From [Clostridium] aminophilum (lineage in GTDB: Bacteria; Bacillota; Clostridia; Lachnospirales; Lachnospiraceae): a stretch of DNA of 64,000 nucleotides. Position numbers and translations under genes: made by a program. The stretch's first letter is position 1, and each line of letters opens with the position of its first letter. Shown here piece by piece: positions 27,286-36,213 of this stretch. The notes under the pieces were generated by a model, which was not told the DNA's origin, did not search any database, and saw only the letters and a program-made list of their open reading frames with translations. The DNA is taken from NCBI RefSeq assembly GCF_900101295.1, contig NZ_FOIL01000006.1:1-64000 (forward strand), given 5' to 3'.

Positions 27286-29019
27286 ATGTATCATACAAAC
27301 GAAAATCAACTCACTAAATTTAAGCGATTGGGAGATCTTTCCCTTTTTAAGTTCATTGAATATCTGCCATCCATGGTTTTATCCAATATATCTGCGTTAC
27401 TTATGGTGACGGTAAACGGACTGGTGGTCGGCAATTTTTTAGGAAATGATGCGCTTGCGGCTGTCACGGTTTTTGCCCCCCTGATCTTAATCGTCGGGGC
27501 CTTTTCGGTAATGGTTTCCTATGGGATCGGAATAAGTCTGTCAACATCGATCGGCAGTAATGAAGTCACACAGATTCACCAGGTCAAGACCGCATCCTTC
27601 TGGCTGATCATCTGCTGTTCTGTTTTTGCGGCCATTTTCCAGATACCGCTTTTCTGGATTCTTCTGAAAGCATACCGGCTTCCGGACTCCATTTATGCTC
27701 TGTCATGGCAGTATGCATTCGGAGCCATGCTTTCGACTCCGTTAAGCATGATTTCAACAATCGGTTCCAATATGCTGCAGATTTCCGGCAAACCAAAAAT
27801 ACTGACCAGACTTACTGTCCTGGAGGGATTCGTCAATCTTCTTCTTAATCTTTTGTTTGTCGGCTTACTGCACACGGGAATAGCAGGCGCAAGTCTGGGA
27901 ACAGCCTGTGCCAACTTCATCAGGGCCGGTGCAACTCTGATTTGTCTGCTGCGATATACCGATATGATTTGCTGCCGGCGATGCAGCTATGGTTTTGCAG
28001 AATATATCAGTATCCTGAAACTGGGCGTACCCAATGCCGTATCTTCACTTTTGAATGCATTTCAGGATTACCTGTTTATGCAGATTTTGATTTTGGTTTT
28101 CGGAAAAAATGCCGGGACGATCGATGCCATCTGCACATTCAGTTTTTCCGTTTTAAATGGCCTGACTATGGGAATCCTTGACGCACTGCGGCCGATCGCA
28201 GGACTTCTGAGCGGTGCCGGTGACCGGGATGGATTGAAGATCCTAATGCGTCAGACCGCCCAGTTCATTGCCGGAATAATCGGTGCGATCACGTTGGCAA
28301 ATGAACTTTTTCCGGGTTTCCTGTTTACACTTCACGGAATCAAAGATATTCCTCCGGGCGGTATCGCTTCTTTTCGTATTTTTTCATTGTATCTGCTGCC
28401 ATATGCGTTTGCCAACTTTTTCCTTCTTTTTCTTGTAACCAGAAAGGATGTTGAGTATACCACAAAAATAACCGTAATAAGTAACATTTTTCAGCCCCTC
28501 GTTGGTCTTCTCATCATAAAAGTATGCAGCGCACCATGGGTATATCTGTCATATAGCATAACCGCCGTTTTGCTGCTCATTCCTTATATGCTTCGTTATC
28601 GCTGTTTATCCGAACGGGAAAAGCGTGAAGCAGAAACCTGCAGGGACACTGTCCTTTATATGAGTGTGAAACCTCACGAGGCTGTGGAGGCGTCCCGTGC
28701 GATCCGAGAATTTGCCGATGAACAGAGAATCCATAAAAAAATCGCGTACCGGATTGCATTGTGTATGGAAGAAATGGTTGCTTATGTGGAATATGTCAAC
28801 AAAAAAAATATTGCCGCCCAGATCATCATCCGGTTCAAAGAAAGCGGGGATGCGACCTTTGCCATCATGGACAATGGAAAATGTATCGCATACCAAATGG
28901 AAGAAGATCGTGAAAAGGGGCTGAGCACCAATAATTATGTACTCATGCAGCGTTTGGCGAAAGATGTGAAATATCAATATGTGCTGAATATGAACTATAC
29001 CATTCTGGAATTCGCTTAA
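27286..29019 (+). CDS. MATE transporter fused to a C-terminal GHKL (RsbW-like) ATPase domain
   Basis: 577 residues from ATG at 27286; a GTG at 27238 would add 16 residues and neither start has a strong site. Residues 1-440 hold about twelve hydrophobic helices with MATE-like motifs (LPSMVLSNISALLMVTVNGLVVGNFLG; ISGKPKILTRLTVLEGFVNLLLN). Residues 450-577 match the layout of an anti-sigma-factor-type HATPase domain: a helix with CMEEMVAYVE where the N-box lies, DNGKCI as the DxG box, and a NNYVLMQRLAKDV helix. In the N-box the Asn expected four residues after Glu is absent (Ala/Tyr), so Mg-ATP binding may be altered. The gene is clearly more AT-rich than its neighbours, which suggests transfer. 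Substrate and partner unknown. Confidence 0.85.
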   Translation: MYHTNENQLTKFKRLGDLSLFKFIEYLPSMVLSNISALLMVTVNGLVVGNFLGNDALAAVTVFAPLILIVGAFSVMVSYGIGISLSTSIGSNEVTQIHQVKTASFWLIICCSVFAAIFQIPLFWILLKAYRLPDSIYALSWQYAFGAMLSTPLSMISTIGSNMLQISGKPKILTRLTVLEGFVNLLLNLLFVGLLHTGIAGASLGTACANFIRAGATLICLLRYTDMICCRRCSYGFAEYISILKLGVPNAVSSLLNAFQDYLFMQILILVFGKNAGTIDAICTFSFSVLNGLTMGILDALRPIAGLLSGAGDRDGLKILMRQTAQFIAGIIGAITLANELFPGFLFTLHGIKDIPPGGIASFRIFSLYLLPYAFANFFLLFLVTRKDVEYTTKITVISNIFQPLVGLLIIKVCSAPWVYLSYSITAVLLLIPYMLRYRCLSEREKREAETCRDTVLYMSVKPHEAVEASRAIREFADEQRIHKKIAYRIALCMEEMVAYVEYVNKKNIAAQIIIRFKESGDATFAIMDNGKCIAYQMEEDREKGLSTNNYVLMQRLAKDVKYQYVLNMNYTILEFA

Positions 29020-29214
29020 ACACACGGTATGATCTGCAAAGACGATACTGATTTTGGCAAATGTCTTCCTGTGACTTTGCCTGGACATCCAGAGGTTATC
29101 GTGCGCTGAAGCTGCCCACAATCGCGGCACAATTTGATCTCAATCAAGGAAATAATCCGGAAATAATTCAAAATAAAGGATGTGCGTTCTGTCACAGAAA
29201 CTGTCGGCCATCAC

Positions 29215-29242
29215 TTGCATTCAGAAAAAAAAGACTTATACT
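29215..29242 (+). promoter_or_regulatory. Predicted purC promoter
   Basis: TTGCAT (29215-29220), a 16-base A-rich spacer and TATACT (29237-29242), 57 bases upstream of the start codon. Confidence 0.55.
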
Positions 29243-29299
29243 GAAACTGTTATCTGCGAATAACTGCTCAGTCAAAGGCTGCTATCTAAGGAGAAATGT

Positions 29300-30169
29300 A
29301 TGAAGGAATTCAAACCGTTCAAGGAAGGCAAAGTAAGAGAGATCTATGATATTGATGACGCGCTCGTTATGGTTGCAACCGACCGTATCTCTGCATTCGA
29401 TGTCATTCTGAAGAACAAGGTTGTCGGAAAGGGCAAAGTACTGACCCAGATGTCCCGCTTCTGGTTCGATCTCACAAAAGACATCCTTCCGAACCACATG
29501 AAGAGTGTTGACACAAAAGATATGCCGGAATTTTTCCAGCAGCCGCAGTTTGACGGAAACAGCATGCTCTGCCAGAAACTGAACATGATCCCGATCGAGT
29601 GCATCGTTCGCGGATACATCACCGGCAGCGGCTGGGAGAGCTACAAAAAAGACGGAACTGTCTGCGGTATCCGCCTTCCGGAAGGGCTGAAAGAATGTGA
29701 CAAGCTTCCGGAGCCGATCTACACCCCGTCCACTAAGGCCGAGATCGGTGATCACGACGAAAACATCAGCTATGAGCAGTCCATCTCCGTGCTGGAGAAA
29801 GCATACCCGGGTCACGGTGAGGAATACGCCGCAAAGATCCGCGACTGCACCATCGCTCTTTATAAAAAATGCGCCGATTACGCCCTTTCCAAGGGAATCA
29901 TCATCGCTGATACCAAGTTTGAGTTCGGTCTGGACGAGAACGGAAATGTCGTCCTCGGCGACGAGATGCTCACCCCGGACAGCAGCCGCTTCTGGCCGCT
30001 GGAAGGCTACGAGGCAGGCCATTCCCAGCCGTCCTTCGACAAACAGTTCGTCCGCGACTGGCTGAAGGCAAATCCGGACAGCAACTACGATCTTCCGCAG
30101 GAGATCATCGACAAGACCATCGCAAAGTACAAAGAGGCATATAAGCTTCTGACCGGAAAAGATCTGTAA
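29300..30169 (+). CDS. purC: Phosphoribosylaminoimidazole-succinocarboxamide synthase
   Basis: 289 residues with the SAICAR synthetase landmarks: KEGKVREIYDIDD near the N-terminus, ATDRISAFDVI, IECIVRGYITGSGW (about 110-123), IIADTKFEFGLDENG and LGDEMLTPDSSRFW. It joins aspartate to CAIR with ATP in purine synthesis. It stands alone here, with its own promoter and terminator, and no other pur gene in the window. AAGGAG lies six bases before the ATG. Confidence 0.97.
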   Translation: MKEFKPFKEGKVREIYDIDDALVMVATDRISAFDVILKNKVVGKGKVLTQMSRFWFDLTKDILPNHMKSVDTKDMPEFFQQPQFDGNSMLCQKLNMIPIECIVRGYITGSGWESYKKDGTVCGIRLPEGLKECDKLPEPIYTPSTKAEIGDHDENISYEQSISVLEKAYPGHGEEYAAKIRDCTIALYKKCADYALSKGIIIADTKFEFGLDENGNVVLGDEMLTPDSSRFWPLEGYEAGHSQPSFDKQFVRDWLKANPDSNYDLPQEIIDKTIAKYKEAYKLLTGKDL

Positions 30170-30181
30170 GAAGGAAAAAGA

Positions 30182-30213
30182 CCGCCGGACTCCGAATCCG
30201 GCGGACTTTTTTT
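30182..30213 (+). terminator. purC terminator
   Basis: CCGCCGGA (30182-30189) pairs with TCCGGCGG (30197-30204) and is followed by a run of seven T. Confidence 0.9.
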
Positions 30214-30233
30214 ACGCGGCTGACCTGCCCCGT

Positions 30234-31667
30234 TCAGAAATCATCCCGAAAATCCACTCGATGCGCATACCACAGCGCATCGATCGCAACGCCTTCCTTC
30301 CACTCTCTCTGTTTCCGGATCATTTCCTCTCGCATGCTGAGGTTTGCGCTGATGCCGATCATCACGGTCAGAAGCGCCGCCGCCCAGACATAATTTGCCC
30401 GGATCGACAGAAACTCGAGAATCAGAAACATAATCATCAGGAGCGCCGATACCGCGTAGGTTGACCACAGAACCCAGCGGCAGTAGCGTTCCATTCGTCT
30501 CCCGCTCATGGGTTCCAGCACTGCGGCTCTTCCGGTCTGGCCATTCATCACAAACCACACTTTCCGTTTTCCCTGCGGGGCAACCGTAAAGAACACAGGA
30601 AGATACGCTCTCTCAAAATCCATATTGGTTGTGCGGAGCCGCGAACTGCGCGCCGTCATTCCTTCCGGTTCTTCCTGATCCAGAACAAACGCGGATCTGG
30701 CTGCGCTCTCCATCTTCGTGCGGATCCGTCCGCTCATCTCTCGGATCGTCTCCGTTGCAACCGATGCCGGATGCTCATACAGGTGCTCTGTACGGAACCG
30801 CTCTTTACAGCGGCTGTCAAACGGGCCGATGGTGTCAATCATCGTATCCGGAAGTTCGTTCAGCGCATCCTGCGGAACGCCCTTCAGCGTCACACCGCCG
30901 AACCGGTTCAGTTTCACCGGCATTTCATGCGTTCCCTTATAGTTCCGGTGATACTCCACTCTTCCGCTGACGTCGCCGCTGCACAGATAGAACGGAATGT
31001 ACATTCCGTAAATATTGCGTTCCATACGCGTCGGTGATTTGGACGTCCGGATCAGTCCCTGACGCTCCATTCTCCGAAACGCTTCCACCGCGTCCTCTCT
31101 TGTTTTCCGGAACGGAACAATATATGACGCCCATTTTTCCACGCGGTTCTTCGGTTCCACCTCCATCAGGCCGTTGCAGAAGGGACATAAAAACCCTTTG
31201 AAATCCTTTGCTCCCAGCATTTTGGATCCACACCGGATGCACTCCCATACCGAAATCCCGTCATCCGGTCTCTCATCGGACATTTCTTCCGGCATCTCAT
31301 CCCGATCCGGTTCAGAAGAGAACTCTTCCGGTACTCCCTCCGACGAAATTTGCGAAACCAAATCCGATTCCGGAAACCTGACCGAACGGCCGGCGTTTTC
31401 CTCTGAATCTGTGTATTCTTCTTCGCCGAACCCCGGCTCATTGGACTGCTCCGACAGCTCCTCCGCCTCGGCATAGGACATTTTTTCAAAAGCGATTCCT
31501 TCGGACAATGCCCCCTTCGCATCTCCGCTTATGCGCTCCGCCAGAACATCCTCATAATCATTCAGTCCGTCATAGACCGCCGCTCTGGCATGCTTTCTGT
31601 AATCCAGTGTAAGCGCCGATCTTGGCTTGTCCGACGATCCCGTATCTGTCTTGTTCTCTGAACTCAT
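30234..31667 (-). CDS. Zinc-ribbon protein with acidic N-terminus and two C-terminal membrane helices
   Basis: 477 residues. Residues 60-140 are strongly acidic and low in complexity. A zinc ribbon (CIRCG...CPFCN, about 143-165) follows, then IVPFRKTREDAVEAFRRM and a MERNIYGMYIPFYLC segment. This pattern is found in proteins annotated as TFIIB-type zinc-ribbon-containing in Clostridia; they are not transcription factors in any proven sense. Two hydrophobic helices (about 400-445) near the end suggest membrane attachment. It starts 24 bases after the lipoprotein gene stop, so they form a two-gene unit. The Shine-Dalgarno site is weak. Confidence 0.82.
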   Translation of the reverse strand: MSSENKTDTGSSDKPRSALTLDYRKHARAAVYDGLNDYEDVLAERISGDAKGALSEGIAFEKMSYAEAEELSEQSNEPGFGEEEYTDSEENAGRSVRFPESDLVSQISSEGVPEEFSSEPDRDEMPEEMSDERPDDGISVWECIRCGSKMLGAKDFKGFLCPFCNGLMEVEPKNRVEKWASYIVPFRKTREDAVEAFRRMERQGLIRTSKSPTRMERNIYGMYIPFYLCSGDVSGRVEYHRNYKGTHEMPVKLNRFGGVTLKGVPQDALNELPDTMIDTIGPFDSRCKERFRTEHLYEHPASVATETIREMSGRIRTKMESAARSAFVLDQEEPEGMTARSSRLRTTNMDFERAYLPVFFTVAPQGKRKVWFVMNGQTGRAAVLEPMSGRRMERYCRWVLWSTYAVSALLMIMFLILEFLSIRANYVWAAALLTVMIGISANLSMREEMIRKQREWKEGVAIDALWYAHRVDFRDDF

Positions 31668-31691
31668 GTTTCTCAGATTCCACTTCCATTG

Positions 31692-32300
31692 TTATTTCTG
31701 CTGGCCGGTCCCCTCAAAGATCGCATTGAAGAGATGATCCACATCATCCTTCGTCCAGGTGATCTCTCCGGTATAACCAGCATCGGCCAGAAGACTCTTT
31801 CCGCCTTCTCCTGCCGTCTCTTTCGCGCTGTCATAAATACGCTGCACCGCGATGGCAAATGATTTCTTGTCCGCGGTCGCGTTGGTAAATTTCTCCGTCT
31901 CGCGCATGATGCTGTCGCCCGACGGCTTCGTCTTCACATACCATTCCATCAGAGATGCCGCGCGTGACGCCGCTCTCAGCGAGATTCCCGCCGCTCCCTC
32001 GGCATAGTTCTCCCGGATATCGCTCAGAATCTCCGTCAGTTTTCCGCCACCTTCCGGCACCTGCTCCGCCACCGAGCTCGCCGCTGTCTCCTGCGCATCC
32101 TGCGTCGTGGTTTCCGCCGGAACAAGCTCCGTGCTCTCTTTTGCCTCCGCCGCGGTAGTCTCTGCCGCTGACGCGGTATCCGCCTTGCTTCCGCAGGCAG
32201 TTCCGGCCGCCGCAAGCACGACGAACGCCGATGCCAGCATCATATTTCTCAGAACGGGTCTGTGCCTTCTCATTTTATCAAAAAAATCCATTCCTGCCAT
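31692..32300 (-). CDS. Predicted lipoprotein of unknown function
   Basis: 202 residues. A basic start, a hydrophobic segment (about 18-34) and Cys36 in GTAC give a lipoprotein-like signal, although -3 is Gly rather than the usual Leu. A Thr/Ala/Glu-rich linker (40-80) resembles those of the binding-protein lipoproteins in this window. The remainder has no motif I recognise. AGGAGG lies before the ATG. First gene of a pair with the zinc-ribbon gene downstream. Confidence 0.75.
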   Translation of the reverse strand: MAGMDFFDKMRRHRPVLRNMMLASAFVVLAAAGTACGSKADTASAAETTAAEAKESTELVPAETTTQDAQETAASSVAEQVPEGGGKLTEILSDIRENYAEGAAGISLRAASRAASLMEWYVKTKPSGDSIMRETEKFTNATADKKSFAIAVQRIYDSAKETAGEGGKSLLADAGYTGEITWTKDDVDHLFNAIFEGTGQQK

Positions 32301-32424
32301 GATTCTCCTCCTCTGACGATGCGGAAACCGCAGTGTACCGTTTCTCTTTCACATCCTAACATACAATGGTGAAGGAAACTTTAACGGAAACTTACGATTC
32401 GGCTAATCCGCCGGAAAATCTTCG

Positions 32425-33435
32425 TCAGTCTCTTCCGAGTGAGAGGTCATAGGTCTCCGGCGCATAGTAGATCACGCGGGTTCCGCCGTCCTCAAAGGAA
32501 AACGGCACATAAAGGAGATCCTTCATCGCTGCCATCACGGCCTCACGGTGTTCCGGAGTGACGTAGAACAGCACAAAGCCGCCGCCGCCCGCACCCAGAA
32601 GTTTTCCGCCAAGCGCGCCGGCTTCCAGCCCCTTCTGATAGATTCCGTCGATCGAATCCGTCGAAACCTTGCTGCCTGTCTGCCGCTTCAGTCTCCAGGT
32701 AACATCCAGAAGGCGTCCGAACTCGTCGAGATCCGCATGGCGGTCCTCCAGCACATGCTCCGCCTCATCCACCAGACGGTACATTTCCAGAAGCTGCGCC
32801 GTCTTGTCGCCGCTGGTGATATGATTCGTCTTCTGCACTTCCGAGGAAAGGCGCGTAAATCCGGTAAAGAACAGCATCAGATTCTCGTTGAGCTGCCGCT
32901 TTCTCTCCGGAGAAATGATGACCGGCTTCACTTCATACCGGTCCCCGACAAAGTTGATGCGGTTCAGACCGCCGAAGCTTGCCGCAATCTGATCCTGCCA
33001 TCCGCCGGCTTCCCGGCAGAGTTCCCGTTCCAGATAAATGGCGTCATCCGACAGTTTCTTCTTGTCCGCATATTTCCCCTTCAAAGCGTAAAATGCGTTC
33101 AGCATGCCGACCGCAAAGGAGCTGCTGGTCCCGAGTCCGCTTCTCGCCGGAAGGTCCGCCTCATAAGTCAGACGGATCTCATGCATATCCAGCATCTTCA
33201 TGGCATTCCGAACGGCCGGATGCTCGATCTCATCCACCGCCTTTACGCGCTCAATCCTGGAGTAGGACAGCTCCGTCGTGTAGTCGAAGAAACGCGGAAG
33301 GTGCCGCACGTTCACATAGCAGTATTTGTCAAATGTCGTCGACAGCACCGCGCCGCCGTGTTCCCGGAAAAACTCCGGTATATCGGTACCGCCGCCGAAA
33401 AACGACATTCGAAACGGCGTCTTGGTAATGATCAT
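32425..33435 (-). CDS. GHMP kinase, D-glycero-D-manno-heptose 7-phosphate kinase-like
   Basis: 336 residues. It begins MIITKTPFRMSFFGGGTD, has GHMP motif 2 SGLGTSSSFAVG (about 98-109) and motif 3 GAGGGGFVLF near the C-terminus. The sequence best fits the HddA-type heptose-7-phosphate kinase branch, as distinct from galactokinase or mevalonate kinase. Specific substrate is inferred. It overlaps the upstream glycan ligase-like gene by four bases (ATGA), so the two are translated together. The partner genes for GDP-heptose synthesis (isomerase, phosphatase, guanylyltransferase) are not next to it. Confidence 0.85.
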   Translation of the reverse strand: MIITKTPFRMSFFGGGTDIPEFFREHGGAVLSTTFDKYCYVNVRHLPRFFDYTTELSYSRIERVKAVDEIEHPAVRNAMKMLDMHEIRLTYEADLPARSGLGTSSSFAVGMLNAFYALKGKYADKKKLSDDAIYLERELCREAGGWQDQIAASFGGLNRINFVGDRYEVKPVIISPERKRQLNENLMLFFTGFTRLSSEVQKTNHITSGDKTAQLLEMYRLVDEAEHVLEDRHADLDEFGRLLDVTWRLKRQTGSKVSTDSIDGIYQKGLEAGALGGKLLGAGGGGFVLFYVTPEHREAVMAAMKDLLYVPFSFEDGGTRVIYYAPETYDLSLGRD

Positions 33436-35189
33436 TCGTTTGTCTCCTCCTTATCCGGTTCCGGACCTTTTTCCGCTGCCGGCTCCGGTTTCTGTTCTGT
33501 CTCTTCCGGACCTTTTTCCGCTGCCGGCTCGGTTTTCTGTTCTGTCTCTTCCGGGCCTTTTTCCGCTGCCGGCTCGGTTTTCTGTTCTTCCGGTTCCGTC
33601 TGCGCCGCAGCCATGTCAGATGCGGCCGTACTCTTCTGTTCTTCCGTGTCCATCCGGCGGAAACCGAGTCCTAAGGCAATCAGAAGCCACAGAATCGGGG
33701 CAACGATCGGAAGGTTGATATTGACGCTTGCCTGCGAAAGGTAAGCGATGCAGCCTGCGGCAATCGCAAAGATATACGGTCTTCTTCCCGCTGACTTCAG
33801 CATTTCAGCAATGGAACTCAGCATAAACGCGATATACGAAACGGTTCCGACAATGCCGATCGTCAGAAGAAGCTGAATGTACTCATTGTGCGCCGCATCG
33901 TAGTACTGTCTGGTATATTCGATGGTCTCTTCGCGATAGGCATACGTCACGATGCCAAATGTCTCCGGGCCGTAACCGATCAGCTTTTTCAGAAACGGCA
34001 GCTGATGAAATACATGCATGCTGATCCTCCAGACGATACCCCGGTTCGTTCCCCAGGAATCGCTGAAAACCAGATACTGGGCAAGCTTTGCATACCGCTC
34101 CGCATGTCCCGCGAAATTGGCGTCATACAGGACAAAGCAGAATCCGGCCGCGCAGACCGCAATAAAGCCGCCCCAGAGGCGAACCATCCATTTCGGCATT
34201 TCCGGCGTCTTCGCCCGGTATGCGAAAAAGCCGGTGACGGCACAGATCACGGCCTCAAGCCAGAACATTTTCTTCAGTCCTCCGATCTTGATCAGATGAA
34301 CGATCAGACCGTCGATTCGTCCATGGTTCCTGACCGGAACGGTTTCGCTGATGTACCGCACCCACAGCACCGCGCCGAGAAAGGCGAGAATCACCATGAG
34401 ATAGCTGAACACACCCTTTTTCGTGCGGAAGGCCATAAACGGCAGAACCGCAAAGATCACACCGATGGAAATCCAGGCATTGTCGCTCTGTCCGGTAAAG
34501 AGAGCGGCAAACGCAAGAGTCAGAACCACAAAGTAAAAAAGCCTTTTCCACAGTTTTTCCGTCACGCAGAAAAGTCCGGCCGAAACCGCCAGCACAATGC
34601 CGACGTAAGCAGTGTAATTATTGACATTTCCGATGGATGATGTGAACTGACGGATCGCGGAATCCGCGATATACTGCGCCTTGAAGCGGAAAATATCCAT
34701 GTTGAAAAAGTCGGTCAGCCCCCAGATCATGACCGGAAGACTTCCCAGACAGAAGACGTCCAGAATCCACGGACCGCTCTTCCAGTTTTTCGCGATCAGA
34801 ACCGTCGTGAGCGCATACAGGGAAAGCAGGAAAAGCCCCGTAAAGCGGCCTTCATTTCCCCAGAAAGACTCGTAGAGGTAATCCGATGTCACCGTTGAGA
34901 GCACGATGACAATGTAATACACCAGAAGAAGTTTCCACGGAAGTGCAAGTCCCCGGAACCATCCGGCAATCGCCGTTCCAAGCGGCTTCTTACCGGAAGC
35001 AGTCCCGGCTTCCCTCTTTCTTTGCACCGCCATCAGGATCAGCGACACCGCGCTGAAGATTGCGGCGGATCCCCAATACAAAAGGTACCGGAAGGACATA
35101 ATATCCGTATAATAGTGATTACACCAGAGCAGAAAGACAGTTGTCAGAAAAACCGCAAACACGGCCGTCACAGCCGCCAGCGGCTCCAT
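33432..35189 (-). CDS. O-antigen ligase/polymerase-like membrane protein with C-terminal repeats
   Basis: 585 residues from ATG at 35189, preceded by AAAGGAG six bases upstream; ten more residues are possible from 35219. About twelve hydrophobic helices and a large outer loop before DAAHNEYIQLLLTIGIVG, the conserved His-containing segment of the WaaL/Wzy family. The last 60 residues are soluble and consist of a 15-residue repeat (PEETEQKTEPAAEKG-like). The protein probably polymerises or attaches a surface glycan on the outer face of the membrane. It sits in an operon with glf, a lipid kinase and a sugar kinase. Confidence 0.85.
   Translation of the reverse strand: MEPLAAVTAVFAVFLTTVFLLWCNHYYTDIMSFRYLLYWGSAAIFSAVSLILMAVQRKREAGTASGKKPLGTAIAGWFRGLALPWKLLLVYYIVIVLSTVTSDYLYESFWGNEGRFTGLFLLSLYALTTVLIAKNWKSGPWILDVFCLGSLPVMIWGLTDFFNMDIFRFKAQYIADSAIRQFTSSIGNVNNYTAYVGIVLAVSAGLFCVTEKLWKRLFYFVVLTLAFAALFTGQSDNAWISIGVIFAVLPFMAFRTKKGVFSYLMVILAFLGAVLWVRYISETVPVRNHGRIDGLIVHLIKIGGLKKMFWLEAVICAVTGFFAYRAKTPEMPKWMVRLWGGFIAVCAAGFCFVLYDANFAGHAERYAKLAQYLVFSDSWGTNRGIVWRISMHVFHQLPFLKKLIGYGPETFGIVTYAYREETIEYTRQYYDAAHNEYIQLLLTIGIVGTVSYIAFMLSSIAEMLKSAGRRPYIFAIAAGCIAYLSQASVNINLPIVAPILWLLIALGLGFRRMDTEEQKSTAASDMAAAQTEPEEQKTEPAAEKGPEETEQKTEPAAEKGPEETEQKPEPAAEKGPEPDKEETNE
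33461..33595 (-). repeat. 45-bp tandem repeat in the 3' end of the ligase-like gene
   Basis: Three copies with starts at 33461, 33506 and 33551, nearly identical, in frame (15 residues each). They encode an acidic/Pro-rich tail. Confidence 0.9.
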
Positions 35190-35270
35190 CCGCCTCTCCT
35201 TTTTTGTTTCATTCAGCATTTCTTTATCCTCTTTGTTTCGCTCATTCTGTTCTGCCGGCCGGAATCCATA

Positions 35271-36179
35271 TCATTCCGTCTCTTCCGGCACGATCATCCG
35301 GATCCGTTTCGGGCAGACCGAAACGTCGATTTCTTCCGGCGCGCCGCCGTACTCTCCGTCCAGCGTCCAGGCCGCGTCGCCCACAACCCTGATGTGAAGG
35401 CGGTCCGTGCGGAACACTTTGACATAATCCCCGTCCATTTTCCCGGAGGCAAGCGCTGTCAGAATCTCACGGACATCCCCCAGAGAATCCGGGGCCTGAA
35501 TCAGCGTCACCTCGAAGACCCCGTCGTCCATCTCCGACTTGCGGATTAACGGGGACGTTATCCCTGCGATGGACGTCGTATTGCTGATGGCGCCGTAAAG
35601 GTATTTCCCCTCCTCGCGCTCGCCGTCATGTTCAATCACCAGATGGCACCGCATGGCGATAGACTCCGGAAACGTGACAATACTCTGCAGAAGATACGCC
35701 GCATAACCCAGGACATTCTTGGATGCCTGATTGGTCTCGTAACTCACCTGCGTGAACGCCCCGAACGCGGCGACATAGTTGAAATACCGGTCGTTGAACC
35801 GGCCGATATCATAGGCAAATGTCGTTCCCGCCGACAGTGCCCTGCAGTATTCCTCGGGCTCAGCCGGAATTCCGAGGCTTCGCGCAAAATCATTCGTGCT
35901 TCCCGTCGGAAGATACGCAATGGGCTCACGGATTCCCGCCTGAACCACACTGTTCACCACATGGTTCAGGGTTCCGTCGCCGCCGACGCACATGATGATG
36001 TCAAAGCGCCCCGCGCACTGCTGAATGATCTTCTCCGACGTCATTCCCCTGTCCGGAACGATCGGATATGTCGTCACCTCAAATCCGGCAAGTGTCAGTT
36101 CTTTCAGGATCTCAAACATCCGGTTCTTCGCCTGCCCCGTCCCGGAGCCTGCATTGAGGAGCAAAAGAACTTTTTTCAT
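35271..36179 (-). CDS. Diacylglycerol/lipid kinase family protein (YegS/DgkB type)
   Basis: 302 residues from ATG at 36179, with AAAAAGGTG six bases upstream; a GTG three codons earlier is a less likely start. Motifs: NAGSGTGQAKNR at the N-terminus, the nucleotide motif VGGDGTLNHVVN (about 65-76), PTGSTNDFARSLGIP, and DGV/DGEYGG near the C-terminus. The family phosphorylates lipids such as diacylglycerol at the membrane. In this operon it may recycle or prepare a lipid carrier, which is inference. It lies 34 bases after glf. Confidence 0.92.
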   Translation of the reverse strand: MKKVLLLLNAGSGTGQAKNRMFEILKELTLAGFEVTTYPIVPDRGMTSEKIIQQCAGRFDIIMCVGGDGTLNHVVNSVVQAGIREPIAYLPTGSTNDFARSLGIPAEPEEYCRALSAGTTFAYDIGRFNDRYFNYVAAFGAFTQVSYETNQASKNVLGYAAYLLQSIVTFPESIAMRCHLVIEHDGEREEGKYLYGAISNTTSIAGITSPLIRKSEMDDGVFEVTLIQAPDSLGDVREILTALASGKMDGDYVKVFRTDRLHIRVVGDAAWTLDGEYGGAPEEIDVSVCPKRIRMIVPEETE

Positions 36180-36213
36180 ATCCGTCACCTTTTTCTTTCC
36201 GCTTTCTTTCCGG

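Noticed and set aside
29061-29303. 80-codon frame before purC
   Set aside because: It covers the purC promoter and ribosome site and has no recognisable features.
30234-31667. TFIIB-like transcription factor
   Set aside because: Only the zinc ribbon recalls TFIIB; the protein has two C-terminal membrane helices and no cyclin-fold repeats.
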